DNA from: Promineifilum sp019695075
GTDB lineage: Bacteria > Chloroflexota > Anaerolineae > Promineifilales > Promineifilaceae
Direction of reading: 5' to 3'
DNA: 64,000 nt
Assembly: GCA_026129185.1 (NCBI GenBank)
Contig: JAHCIO010000025.1
Span: 4,130-68,129, forward strand
Position numbers and translations under genes: made by a program. The notes beneath the pieces are model-generated. The model was given only the letters and a program-made list of their open reading frames with translations, made no database searches and was not told the origin of the DNA. Positions 6,656-15,844 of the stretch are shown here, in pieces. Position 1 is the first letter of the stretch. Each line of letters opens with the position of its first letter.

Positions 6656-8905
6656 ATGATTGAACGCGACACGATCACGGCCGACGCCGAGCAGTTATTT
6701 GCGTTGATTAACACCTACCTTTCTGAGACTGACCGCCTTCAGGTCCAGAAAGCGTACGATTTCGCTCGTCGGGAACATGGCGACCAACGCCGTAAGACCG
6801 GCGAGCTTTTTATTACCCACCCGGTGACAGTGGCCACCTACCTGGCCACCTACCGGCTGGACACTCCGGCCGTCGTCGCCGCCCTGCTCCACGACGTGGC
6901 CGAGGACATCCCCGTGCCCATCGAGCAAATTGCCGCGCTGTTCGGCCGCGAGGTGGCCGCGCTGGTCGATGGCGTCACCAAGTTGAAGGAAGTCACCCGC
7001 GGCGTAGCCCAGGGGCGCAAGCTATCGACCGAGGAGTTGCAACAGGCCACGCTGCAAAAGCTCTTCGCGGCCATGACCACCGACGTGCGTACGGTCATCA
7101 TCAAGCTCTTCGACCGGCTGCACAACATGCGCACCATCCACGGTATGTCGCTCGCCAAGCAGCGCGCCAAGGCCACCGAGACGCTGGCCGTCTACGCCCC
7201 GCTGGCCTACCGGTTGGGCATGTGGGAGGTCAAGAGCGAACTGGAGGCCCGCTCGCTGGCCGTGCTGGAGCCGCATGCCTACGAGACCATCCGCGCCGAA
7301 CTGGAACGGCTACGACGCCACCAGGAGCCGCGCTTCGAGATTCTTCGCGCCCAAATCGAGGCCACGCTGCGCGAGGCCGGCCTGCCCGCGCGCGAGATCA
7401 AGCTGTCGCCGGAGAACATCTACACCGTCTACCAGGACCTGGTCAAGCACGGCATGGGCTACCGCGACGTAGATCGCAATCTGCGCCTGACTGTACTGAT
7501 GGACGACCCCATCGACTGCTACACCGCCCTGGGCCACCTGCACACCCTGTGGCGGGCTGTGCCGCGGCGCATCGACGACTACATCTCCGTCCAGCGCGAG
7601 AACCTCTACCAGTCGCTGCACACCACCGTCGTGGACGACAACGGCCAGCCGCTCAAGATCCGCGTGCGCACGGTCGATATGGAGCGCCGGGCGCAGATCG
7701 GCGTGCTGGCCCGCTGGTACTATGCCGGCACAGCCCTCTCCGTCGAGGGCATGACCGAGCACCTGGGCAGCTTCTTCGCCAACGTCAAGGACAGCATCAG
7801 CGTCGAGCCGCACAATGTCGAGTTGAGCGTCCAGAGCGCCCTGGAGGATGTCCTCGGCAACCAGATTCGCGTCTACACACCCAAGGGTGAGCCGAAAGAC
7901 CTGGCCGAGGGCAGCACGCCGATCGACTTCGCCTACAAGATTCACACCGAACTGGGCAACCGCTGTCATGCCGTCTTTGTCAACGACTTGCTCTACCCGC
8001 TGAACCGGCCGCTGAAGAACGGCGACCAGGTGCGCGTCGTCAAGAGCATGCGCGCCCAGCCGCAGCGGGCCTGGCTGGACGAAGACCTGGGCTACATCAC
8101 GACGACCTATGCCCGGATGCACGCCCGGCGCTGGTTCCGTCGCTTGCCGGAAGGGGAGGCCATTCGCCAGGGCCAGGTGCTATTGCAGCACGAACTGGAG
8201 ATGCTGGGCCTGCCCGACCTGCCCCACGACCGCATTGCCCCCTTCTTCAGCTATGAGGACGCGACGGAGCTGTACTACAACCTCGGCCGCGCCGAACTGC
8301 TGCCGACGACGCTCTCGACGCGCATCATGTCCGACCAGTGGTCGAAAGGCCGCTGCCTGCCCATCGACACCGTCGTGACCGCCGCTGACGGCTCGACCTA
8401 CCTGATCACCAACGCCGACGGCCACCGCCTGCGCCTGTGCGCCACCTGCGACCCGCGCCCACGCGACGCCATCGTCGGCTACCTACGCAAGGATGGCGCC
8501 GTCACCGTCCACCGCGAGGGCTGCCAGACGCTCAACGCCCTGCGCGCCCGGCCGGAGGGCGTCCACAGCCTGCTGAAGCTCGGCTGGGGCAACACGCAGC
8601 AGCGCGAGGCGCGGCTGGTGCTGCTCTACGTCGATGTCTACGACCGGCCCGGCCTGCTGCACGAGATCACCCACCTGATGCACGAGAAGGACAGCAACAT
8701 CGCCCACATCTGTACCACGCGCCACAACCGGCCGGGGGAGCTGACCATCGAGATGGTGCTGGAGGTCGTCAGCCCGCGGCAACTGGTGCGCATCCTCCAC
8801 CAGACCGAGGCTCTGGTCAACGTCAAAGAGGTGCGTTGCGCACCCGTGCCCGCCGACGCGGACCCCGACGACATGATGCCGCCGTCGCTCTATCGCCCTG
8901 AATAG
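6656..8905 (+). CDS. relA: RelA/SpoT-type (p)ppGpp protein with an altered synthetase site
   Basis: The 749-aa long RSH protein has the full domain order. The HD hydrolase domain (about residues 35-190) looks intact: H41, H55 in ITHP, H79-D80 in LLHDVAED, and D153 in KLFDRLHNMRT. The synthetase domain (about 250-360) keeps YQSLHTTV, but the motif normally written EIQIRT or EVQIRT reads KIRVRT, so the essential glutamate is K334. The NGYQS glycine is also changed (ENLYQS). TGS (about 403-465, RVYTPKG) and a C-terminal ACT domain (DRPGLLHEITHLM) follow. It probably hydrolyses (p)ppGpp and may not make it. It is transcribed alone. ATG 6656 has no strong Shine-Dalgarno. Confidence 0.9.
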   Translation: MIERDTITADAEQLFALINTYLSETDRLQVQKAYDFARREHGDQRRKTGELFITHPVTVATYLATYRLDTPAVVAALLHDVAEDIPVPIEQIAALFGREVAALVDGVTKLKEVTRGVAQGRKLSTEELQQATLQKLFAAMTTDVRTVIIKLFDRLHNMRTIHGMSLAKQRAKATETLAVYAPLAYRLGMWEVKSELEARSLAVLEPHAYETIRAELERLRRHQEPRFEILRAQIEATLREAGLPAREIKLSPENIYTVYQDLVKHGMGYRDVDRNLRLTVLMDDPIDCYTALGHLHTLWRAVPRRIDDYISVQRENLYQSLHTTVVDDNGQPLKIRVRTVDMERRAQIGVLARWYYAGTALSVEGMTEHLGSFFANVKDSISVEPHNVELSVQSALEDVLGNQIRVYTPKGEPKDLAEGSTPIDFAYKIHTELGNRCHAVFVNDLLYPLNRPLKNGDQVRVVKSMRAQPQRAWLDEDLGYITTTYARMHARRWFRRLPEGEAIRQGQVLLQHELEMLGLPDLPHDRIAPFFSYEDATELYYNLGRAELLPTTLSTRIMSDQWSKGRCLPIDTVVTAADGSTYLITNADGHRLRLCATCDPRPRDAIVGYLRKDGAVTVHREGCQTLNALRARPEGVHSLLKLGWGNTQQREARLVLLYVDVYDRPGLLHEITHLMHEKDSNIAHICTTRHNRPGELTIEMVLEVVSPRQLVRILHQTEALVNVKEVRCAPVPADADPDDMMPPSLYRPE

Positions 8906-8931
8906 CCCCCCGCGGCCGAATCGCCTACACG

Positions 8932-9002
8932 GTAGCACAGCCTGTCAGACTGTGACCGCGCGACGTCCGTCTACGCAGAGGCAGCCTAACAGGCTGCGCT
9001 AC
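8932..9002. repeat. Inverted repeat of the GTAGC-CAGCCTGT family
   Basis: The arms at 8932-8945 and 8989-9002 match at 13 of 14 positions. A related, tighter hairpin lies at 35021-35075. It sits 27 nt after the RSH stop and may end transcription. In the rest of the 8906-9223 spacer I see only the promoter at 9099. Confidence 0.6.
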
Positions 9003-9098
9003 AGCCGCTGCTATCGCCGATCTGGCTCCCTTCCCGGCTAATTTGCTGAGCACAGGCTGAGAAAACAGCCCTGCGCGTCACCGCTCACACCCCTGTGG

Positions 9099-9128
9099 TT
9101 GACAATGCCCCGCGCCGTCCTTCATAAT
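9099..9128 (+). promoter_or_regulatory. Strong sigma-70-type promoter
   Basis: Perfect TTGACA at 9099-9104 and CATAAT at 9123-9128, spaced 18 nt. It lies about 95 nt upstream of the gene at 9224. Confidence 0.75.
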
Positions 9129-9223
9129 GGGCTACGGTTTCCAAACGACATTTGTCACCAACGCCAATTGCCTTACCAAAATGCAATAGCGAGCGGACAG
9201 ACCTGATTGAAGGAGAATGAACC

Positions 9224-9517
9224 ATGCTGAAGAAGAAGTACGTCAAGTCGAAGGACGAATACGAAGTGACCTTTGAGCTGCCGAGCGAGGCCAAAGAGGC
9301 CGTGCTGGTGTGCGAAGCCAACGGCTGGGAGCCGGTGGCCATGAAGAAGAGCAAGGGCACGTTTGCGGCCAAGCTGCGTGTGCCGGCCAACGGCCGCTAC
9401 CAGTACCGCTTCCTGCTCAACAACAACGAGTGGGTCAACGACAATGCCGCCGATGCCTACGTTCCCAACGAGCACGGCAGCACCAACAGCGTTGTCGAGA
9501 CCTATAGCGTTAACTAA
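9224..9517 (+). CDS. Stand-alone isoamylase N-terminal (CBM48-like) domain protein
   Basis: The 97-aa protein is a single early-set beta-sandwich of the kind found at the N-terminus of glycogen-branching and debranching enzymes and in AMPK-beta glycogen-binding modules. The marks are VTFELPSEAKEAVLV, NGWEPVAMKKSKGTF, then YQYRFLLNNNEW and NDNAADAYVPN. There is no catalytic domain. It may bind glycogen or a protein partner. A strong Shine-Dalgarno (AAGGAGAA), its own consensus promoter and its own terminator suggest a well-expressed single gene. Confidence 0.85.
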   Translation: MLKKKYVKSKDEYEVTFELPSEAKEAVLVCEANGWEPVAMKKSKGTFAAKLRVPANGRYQYRFLLNNNEWVNDNAADAYVPNEHGSTNSVVETYSVN

Positions 9518-9543
9518 GAATCGGTCTCAACGAACATGTGGCG

Positions 9544-9570
9544 GCGGTCTGCTTCGGCAGGCCGCTTTTG
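9544..9570 (+). terminator. Rho-independent terminator
   Basis: A 9-bp stem (9544-9552 with 9557-9565, one G-T pair) with a TTCG loop is followed by TTTTGTTTT. Confidence 0.85.
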
Positions 9571-9574
9571 TTTT

Positions 9575-11857
9575 CTAGCGCACGCGCAGGACGCCCAGGG
9601 GAACGGTGTCCGACGGCGAGCGCTGGCCGGCGACCGTGACGGGCAGCCGCGCGCCGCTGGCGAAGTCGTACAGGCCGATCTGCACCGGGTAGTCGCCCGG
9701 CGGCAGGCCGGCCGGCAGCGCCAGCACGGCCGTCTCGTCGAAGACCTCGCCCGTGGCCCACAGGCGCGGCGGGTACTGGCCGCCCATCACCGGCCCATCG
9801 CTCTGGGCCAGCGGGGCTTGCGCTGGGTCGCCCAGGTGGACGAAGAGGTGCAGGTCGGCCGGGCCGGGCGGCGGGTCACTCACCTGCCAGCGTAGCCGCA
9901 CGGCGACGCTGTCGCCCGGCGCGGCTTCGGCCACGGCCAGCTCCGCCCGCGCCAGTTCGATGCCCGCGCCCAGCGTCGCCAACGGCTCCACCCGCGCCGG
10001 CCAGCGCGCCGGCACGACCTTGACCGTGCCCACGGAGACGCTGTCGGCGTCCTCGCTCAGCTTGACGGCCAATTGCGCCGCGACGGGCACGGCCGTGTCG
10101 TCCGGCAGGCGCACCTGCGCCGCCAGGCGGTCGGCAATGATGCCCTGGTTGGGCCAGAACGCCGCCGGGTAGCCGCCGCGGCCGGGGAAGGCGACGACGT
10201 TGCCGATGCGGGCGAAGTCGCGGCCGAATAACTCCAGGTAGACCAGCGGCGAGGCGGCCCGCCCGGCGGCGTCGGCCTGCCAGTAGAGCGTCGCCCAGAC
10301 CCAGTCGCCCGGCCGGGCCAGCGGCGTCTCCACCACCGCGCCGAGCAGCGTCAGCCCCTCGTCGAAGCGGATGTCCAACAGCGCGACCTCGGCCGGCGCG
10401 GCGCTGACGACGGCCGGCCGGGCGAAGGTCTCCGGCAGGACGACGGCGACGCAGTAGATTGAGGTGGCCAGGGCCAGACCAACGGCGGCCAGTTGTGTCC
10501 ACGGCCGCGGCCAGCGGCTCAGGCCATAGGCCGCCGCCAACGCCAACGGCACGAGCGCGGGGAAGAACAATCGTCCCTGGTCGGCCGAGGTGCGCAACAT
10601 GAATTGCAGCCAGCCGGCCGACACCAGCAGGAACCAGCCCAACAGAACGAGGAAGGACGCCTGCCGGGCCACAAAGCGCCGCGCGCCCGCCCAGCGCCGG
10701 CCGCGGACGACGCTCCAGCCCGCCCCCAGCATGGCCAGCAGGACGATGAGGTTCCAGACGATGTGGATCCACGCCGGCGGCTGCACGCTCATCCAGCCGA
10801 AGAGCGCGAAGAACGACAGCCAGACGCGGTCCATGTCCTGGGCCACTTGCAGCAGCGAGTAAGGCCGGTAGCCGCCGGCGATGGCCACGAACTGGCTGGC
10901 CGCGGTCGGGTCGCCATAGAGCGTCCAGTTGCGCCACAGCAGCCAGCCGCCCAGCAGCAACGCCGGCGCGACCACCCCGGCCACGGCCACGGCCGCCCGC
11001 GCGACCGCCCGCTTCGCCCCCTCCGGCCACGCTTCCGCCAGCGCCAGCAGCCCGACCACGCCCGCGCCGTAGGCCAGCAGCAGCAGGCCGGCCGCTTTGG
11101 AGAGCATGGCCAGGCCGATGGTGAGGCCAAGGAAGAGCAGGGGGGCGGGGGAACGGGGGCGCGGGGGAGCCGGAGGGTTGAGGAGGCGCAGGAGTTGCCA
11201 GAGGGCGGCGGCGCTGAACAGGGTGATGGCGGCGTCGTTGCTGACAGCGGCGTGGATGAAGGCGAACTGCGGCAGGAAGGCGACCAGAGCCGTGGCCAGC
11301 AGCGCCCGGCCCGACGCGGCCGGCCAGACGACCCGCCCGGCGGCGTAGATGCACAGCAGCGTGCCCAGCCCTAGCGCCGCCGACAGCAGCCGCGCGGCGT
11401 GGGCGGCCAGGATGTGACCGCGCCAGGGCCACTGCTCCTCCGGCGCGCGGACGAACATATTGGCGTTGATGGCCGGGCGCGCGCCGCTCTCGCCGCGCGG
11501 GTTCGGCGGGGTCAGCGGGCTGATCCACAGGTTGCCGGCGACGCTGGACACGTCGACGCGCGGGTTGGGCCACAGTTGCGCCGGCTGGCCATCGCGGTCA
11601 AGGGCGCGGATGAGCAGCGCGGCGGTGGCGTAGTACAGCGGCGGCTGGGCGGCTTCCTGACCCATGCCGCCGGGGTCGCTGGTCGTCGGCAGGCGGCCGT
11701 TGCGGGCGATGAAGTCGGCGGTGAAGTAGTGGAGGTTCTCGTCCGGCGTCTCGAAGGGCGGCGAGGCGACGCTGTAGGCGATGGCCAGCAGGGCGTAGAC
11801 GCCCAGGATGAGGGCCAGCAGGCGGCGGGTGGCGCGCGGCGTCAGGGCCTGGTTCAT
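9575..11857 (-). CDS. GT-C-type polytopic membrane protein (GT39/DUF2142-like)
   Basis: This 760-aa integral membrane protein begins MNQALTPRATRR, whose ATG overlaps the upstream stop by 4 nt (ATGA); the longer ORF further upstream is antisense noise. The first membrane helix is followed by the acidic loop SPPFETPDENLHYF and then QEAAQPPLYY, the layout of lipid-linked-sugar glycosyltransferases of the GT39/ArnT group. About ten more hydrophobic helices follow, then a soluble C-terminal region of about 230 residues rich in beta-strand. Likely role: transfer of a sugar from a polyprenyl carrier on the outer face of the membrane; acceptor unknown. A GC-skewed low-complexity patch at 11135-11170 encodes PPAPPRPRSPAP between two helices. 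Confidence 0.75.
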   Translation of the reverse strand: MNQALTPRATRRLLALILGVYALLAIAYSVASPPFETPDENLHYFTADFIARNGRLPTTSDPGGMGQEAAQPPLYYATAALLIRALDRDGQPAQLWPNPRVDVSSVAGNLWISPLTPPNPRGESGARPAINANMFVRAPEEQWPWRGHILAAHAARLLSAALGLGTLLCIYAAGRVVWPAASGRALLATALVAFLPQFAFIHAAVSNDAAITLFSAAALWQLLRLLNPPAPPRPRSPAPLLFLGLTIGLAMLSKAAGLLLLAYGAGVVGLLALAEAWPEGAKRAVARAAVAVAGVVAPALLLGGWLLWRNWTLYGDPTAASQFVAIAGGYRPYSLLQVAQDMDRVWLSFFALFGWMSVQPPAWIHIVWNLIVLLAMLGAGWSVVRGRRWAGARRFVARQASFLVLLGWFLLVSAGWLQFMLRTSADQGRLFFPALVPLALAAAYGLSRWPRPWTQLAAVGLALATSIYCVAVVLPETFARPAVVSAAPAEVALLDIRFDEGLTLLGAVVETPLARPGDWVWATLYWQADAAGRAASPLVYLELFGRDFARIGNVVAFPGRGGYPAAFWPNQGIIADRLAAQVRLPDDTAVPVAAQLAVKLSEDADSVSVGTVKVVPARWPARVEPLATLGAGIELARAELAVAEAAPGDSVAVRLRWQVSDPPPGPADLHLFVHLGDPAQAPLAQSDGPVMGGQYPPRLWATGEVFDETAVLALPAGLPPGDYPVQIGLYDFASGARLPVTVAGQRSPSDTVPLGVLRVR

Positions 11858-14130
11858 GGCTGGGCCAGGCGCGTCGCCGGCCCGACGCGCTCCAGAGTGA
11901 CGTAGTTGTATAGCCCCGTCTCCAGCGCCTCCCCCGGCGTGGCGAAGATGTGGCGCTGTGCGAACCAGTCGCCCGGTTGCCACTGGTCGGCCGAATAGCC
12001 CAGCCCGTCGGCCACCTGTCGCGTCCCGTCGGCGGCCAGCAGGTGGGCCTGCACCGACAGGGGCGCGGCCGTGGCCTGCTCCACCTCCCAGACCGTGAGC
12101 CATTCCGCCCCACGCGCGCCATACCCCCGCAGGGTGGCCGCCCCGCTCTGGCCTTCGTGGCGGCGCACGGGATGGTCGGCGCAGGAGTCGATTTCGCCGA
12201 CGCACGGCGACAGCAGCGGCGCACCGCCGCTGCCGGGCCAGTGCGCGATCTCATAGTCCGGTCCATAGGCGTTGGCCCGGTGGCGATAGACCACTTCCGG
12301 CCGCTGCCACGCCGCCCAGTCGTCGAGCCACGTCACTCCCGGCGGCAGGACGTACCAGCCGGGCGCTTCGCCGGGGAAGACCCAGCCGTTGCGGCAGTCG
12401 AAGGTGACGTGGCGCAACCCGGCGCGGCCGACCAGCCGCTCGGCGGCGGCGTCGTCCAGCAGCCGGCCGGGCGCGGCGCAGTGGGCTATCCAGTCGCCCT
12501 CGGCCGGCGCGGCCACGTCGTAGAGGAAGATGGAGCCGCCCAGGGTGGCCATTGGCTCGCGGCGGCGAAACCAGTCGAACAGGTCGATCTCCCGGAGCGT
12601 GCCCAACACCAGGCCGGTGCCTTGCAGGTCGCTGGCGTTGATGGCGTAGCGGCCGGGTTCCGGGTTGGCCGCCGGGAACGGCTCGCCCTCGTTGAACGCC
12701 TCCACCAGTGACGGGCCGGGCAGGCCCTCGCGTTCCCGGCCGGCGATGCCGCTGTAGGAGAAGCGCAGCCGCCGGCCGGTCGCGGCCTCATAGTCGCGGG
12801 CGTAGCCGGCCAGCAGGCGCAGGTCTTGCCCCCAGTCGAGGTTGGAGTCGCCCAGGTAGCGCGCGCCCTGGCCACGGGCCAGCGCGTTGAAGTAGGCCAG
12901 GTGGTTGGGATGGGTGCGCGCGGCGGCGATGATCGTGCCGGCGGCGGCCAGCACCAGAGCCACGCGGCTGATCAGCCGCGCCCGCGGCGACGCCAGTTCC
13001 CACAGCCACGCCGCCGCCGCCCCGCCCACCAGCATCAGGAAGGGCACGGCCGGCAGCAGATGGCGATAGCCGAAGTTGAAGCGGCTGGCCGCGGCTACAA
13101 GCAGCAGCACGGCCGCCGCCAGCACAGGGAACGCCCACACGCGCCAGCGCGCCCGCTCGCGCCACAGGACGACGGGAATGAGCAGAAAGAGCGCCAGTTG
13201 CAGCGGCGGGGTCTTCAGCAGCAGCGTCATCGGGAAGTAGAACCAGGAGCCGATCATGGCGATGCGGCCGAGGAAGAAGTTGCTGTGGCCGACGGCCACT
13301 TCGCTGAGGAGCATGTCCCACGCCGTCCAGTAGGCGGGCAGGGGTAGCCCGGCGCGGGTCTGGAAGCCATAGAGCGCCCAGAGCACCAGCGCCGCCGGCG
13401 GCAGCAGCCCCAGCCAGGCCAGCAGCGGCCGCCGCCGGCCCAGCGCCCGCGGCGCGGCGGCGTAGGCCAGCAGCAGCGTCACCGGCAGCAGCAGCACGCC
13501 GGTCAGCTTGGCCGCCAGCGCCAGCCCCAGAGCGACGCCCGCCGCCAGCCAGCGCCCGCGGCCCGGCCGCTGCCAGTAGCGCCACCACAGGTACACCGTG
13601 GCGAACCACGTCACCGTCGCGGCGATGTCGGTGGTCAGCAGCGCGGCCGAGGCCAGGAAGTTGGGCGAGAGGGCGTAGAGGCCGGCCACGGCGACGGCGG
13701 CGGCCGGACTGGGGCTGAGGGCGCGCGTCCACGAGAGCATCAGCGCCCCCAGGACGACGCCCATGAGCACGACGACAAAGCGGCTCAGCCACATCACCCG
13801 GTCGATGGCCACGTCGTCGCGCCGGATGTACTCGCGGCCGATGTCGTAGGGGTTCTGTGTCGGCCAGGTAGCCATGCCGGTCACGGCCGGCAGCGCCGGC
13901 TCTGTGCGCAACAGCTCGCCGACGAGCCGGTAGGTCAGGGGCGTGTGCATCTCCGGGATGCGCATCGCGCCGGTCTGCGCCAGCGTCAGGGCGTGGACGA
14001 GGTGCAATGGCTCATCGGTGGTGATGGCCTTGCGCCCGGCCGTGTCCAGCGCCAGGGCGAAGAAGACCAGCAGCGCCGCCACGGCGAGCAGGCGGGTATG
14101 AAGGCGGCGACGCGCGGCCGGCAAATACAT
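11854..14130 (-). CDS. GT39-family polyprenyl-dependent glycosyltransferase
   Basis: The 758-aa protein opens with a hydrophobic helix and the first-loop motif ITTDEPLHL, typical of the catalytic Asp-Glu of GT-C/GT39 (PMT-like) enzymes. About ten helices and a long C-terminal soluble part follow. It also carries YLGDSNLDWGQDLR, a motif I associate with this bacterial GT39 subgroup. The gene starts at ATG 14130 and is translationally coupled (ATGA) to the second GT-C-like gene, so the two probably act on the same cell-surface polymer. No other glycan genes are next to them. Confidence 0.8.
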   Translation of the reverse strand: MYLPAARRRLHTRLLAVAALLVFFALALDTAGRKAITTDEPLHLVHALTLAQTGAMRIPEMHTPLTYRLVGELLRTEPALPAVTGMATWPTQNPYDIGREYIRRDDVAIDRVMWLSRFVVVLMGVVLGALMLSWTRALSPSPAAAVAVAGLYALSPNFLASAALLTTDIAATVTWFATVYLWWRYWQRPGRGRWLAAGVALGLALAAKLTGVLLLPVTLLLAYAAAPRALGRRRPLLAWLGLLPPAALVLWALYGFQTRAGLPLPAYWTAWDMLLSEVAVGHSNFFLGRIAMIGSWFYFPMTLLLKTPPLQLALFLLIPVVLWRERARWRVWAFPVLAAAVLLLVAAASRFNFGYRHLLPAVPFLMLVGGAAAAWLWELASPRARLISRVALVLAAAGTIIAAARTHPNHLAYFNALARGQGARYLGDSNLDWGQDLRLLAGYARDYEAATGRRLRFSYSGIAGREREGLPGPSLVEAFNEGEPFPAANPEPGRYAINASDLQGTGLVLGTLREIDLFDWFRRREPMATLGGSIFLYDVAAPAEGDWIAHCAAPGRLLDDAAAERLVGRAGLRHVTFDCRNGWVFPGEAPGWYVLPPGVTWLDDWAAWQRPEVVYRHRANAYGPDYEIAHWPGSGGAPLLSPCVGEIDSCADHPVRRHEGQSGAATLRGYGARGAEWLTVWEVEQATAAPLSVQAHLLAADGTRQVADGLGYSADQWQPGDWFAQRHIFATPGEALETGLYNYVTLERVGPATRLAQP

Positions 14131-14160
14131 GGACCGGATTATACCTCGCGACTGGGGGAA

Positions 14161-14280
14161 TAGTGGACAGTGGACAGTAAACAGTGAACAGTGAGCAGTG
14201 AGCAGTGAGCAGTGGCCAGTGACCAGTAGGTCTAAAACTGTCTACTGTTTACTGTCCACTGCCTACTGCCCATTGTCCAC
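14161..14280. repeat. Low-complexity foldback repeat, family A
   Basis: Units like CAGTGGACAGT and GAGCAGTGAG (14163-14229) are followed by the complementary form ACTGTCCACTGCC (14241-14278), so the block can fold on itself. It lies between the divergent GT39 and FKBP genes. The rest of the 14131-14432 spacer shows no clear promoter. Confidence 0.8.
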
Positions 14281-14432
14281 CCAATTCCTGTGTAATGGGT
14301 GAAATAACCACTCTGACAGGCCAAGGGGAGTGGCGCAAGAGACAGGGAGAAGATACCATTGGGCAGTCATATTGAAAATGCCACGGCCGAACGCCGCCGC
14401 AGTTTTCACCAGAACAGGAGTTTGAGACTGGA

Positions 14433-15743
14433 ATGAAGAAGAGATTTGTGGTTACCGCGTGGGCCGTATTGCTCACGATTGTGCTGCTGCTGGCCGCGTG
14501 TGGCCCGGCCCAGTCGGAGGCCGATGCCACGGCCGAAGCTGGTGGCGCGACGGCGACGACGACGACCGACGAGGCTGCCGGCGAAGAGACGACCGACAGC
14601 GCTGACCTCGAAGAGGCTCCGGCCGGCATCCCCACCGTCGAGGGGCCGACGACCACGACCGATAGTGGCCTGGTTTACATTGAGACGCAGGCCGGCGACG
14701 GCCGCACGCCCGAAGAGGGCGACATCGTCACCATGAACATCGTCGGCATGCTCGATGACGGCACCGTCTTCGCCGACACCTACACCGACGGCTCGCCCAT
14801 CACCGCCACCCTGACCGAGGAAGACCTCTTCGCCGGTTGGGTGGAGGGTCTGCTGTTGATGAAAGAGGGCGGCAAGGCCCGGCTGGTCATCCCGCCCGAT
14901 CTCGCCTTTGGCGAAGAGGGCGCGGGCGGCGTCATCCCGGCCGACGCCACCATCACGATGGACATCGAACTCGTCACCGCTGAGGCCCCGCCGGTGCCGA
15001 CGCAGGTTGACGAGAGCGACCTGACGACGACCGACAGCGGCCTGCAATACTACGACATCGTCGAGGGCGAGGGCGACATGCCCCAGATGGGCCAGGAAGT
15101 GGTCATCAATTACGTGGCCTGGTTGCAGGAGGGCGAGGTCTTCATCGCCCGCTCGGCCGACCAGGGCGGCGAGCTGACCTTCGCCATCGGTAGCGAAACG
15201 GTCTTCCCCGGTTGGGAAGAGGGCGTCTCGACGATGCAGAAGGGCGGCAAACGCCTGCTGGTCATCCCGCCCGACCTGGCGTTGGGCGAAGAGGGCGGCG
15301 GCCGCATTCCCCCCGGGGCGACGCTGCTGATGGAAGTCGAACTGGTTGACATCCTGCCGCTGGTGACGCCGACGGCCATCGATGAGTCCGACTTCACCGT
15401 CACCGAGAGCGGCCTGAAGTACTACGACATGGTCGAGGGCGACGGGGCCGTGGCCGAGGCGGGCAGCGACGTGACCGTCAACTACACCGGTTGGCTGACC
15501 AACAACGTCAAGTTCGATAGCTCGCTCGACGCCGGGCAGCCGTTCACCTTCACCCTGGGCACGGGCGGCGTCATCCCCGGCTGGGACGAGGGCGTGGCCG
15601 GCATGAAGGTCGGCGGCAAGCGCCAGCTGATCATCCCGGCCGACTTGGGCTATGGCGAGACCGGCGGCGGCACCATCCCGCCCAACGCCACGCTCATCTT
15701 TGAAGTGGAACTGTTGGACGTGCAGCCGGCGGCGACTGAGTAA
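14433..15743 (+). CDS. Lipoprotein with three FKBP-type prolyl isomerase domains
   Basis: The 436-aa protein has a signal peptide ending in a lipobox (LLAAC, Cys at about residue 22), an acidic Thr/Ala linker and three FKBP domains (about residues 75-180, 195-300 and 315-430). Only the third has the full FKBP active-site set (VNYTGWL, FDSS, VIPGWDEGV, LGYGE). The first has Ile for the first Tyr (MNIVGML) and LAFGE; the second has FIAR in place of FDSS and LALGE. The third is probably the catalytic domain and the others may bind substrate. It should act outside the cytoplasmic membrane as a folding factor. Monocistronic, with a near-perfect terminator. Confidence 0.92.
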   Translation: MKKRFVVTAWAVLLTIVLLLAACGPAQSEADATAEAGGATATTTTDEAAGEETTDSADLEEAPAGIPTVEGPTTTTDSGLVYIETQAGDGRTPEEGDIVTMNIVGMLDDGTVFADTYTDGSPITATLTEEDLFAGWVEGLLLMKEGGKARLVIPPDLAFGEEGAGGVIPADATITMDIELVTAEAPPVPTQVDESDLTTTDSGLQYYDIVEGEGDMPQMGQEVVINYVAWLQEGEVFIARSADQGGELTFAIGSETVFPGWEEGVSTMQKGGKRLLVIPPDLALGEEGGGRIPPGATLLMEVELVDILPLVTPTAIDESDFTVTESGLKYYDMVEGDGAVAEAGSDVTVNYTGWLTNNVKFDSSLDAGQPFTFTLGTGGVIPGWDEGVAGMKVGGKRQLIIPADLGYGETGGGTIPPNATLIFEVELLDVQPAATE

Positions 15744-15782
15744 GGCCGGCGACGGAGGAGAGCACCCGGCTCCCTTTTGAAC

Positions 15783-15821
15783 AAAGCAAAACGCTGCGCT
15801 CATGGCGCAGCGTTTTGCTTT
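15783..15821 (+). terminator. Perfect 17-bp terminator hairpin
   Basis: 15783-15799 pairs perfectly with 15805-15821 around a TCATG loop. It has A- and T-rich ends (AAAGCAAAA/TTTTGCTTT), so it works in either direction. Confidence 0.9.
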
Positions 15822-15844
15822 GGCTTGAATACGATGATTGAACC

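Noticed and set aside
11858..12205. N-terminal extension of the second GT-C gene
   Set aside because: The extension is Arg/Gly-rich, overlaps the upstream gene and lacks conservation. The ATGA overlap start leads straight into the first membrane helix.
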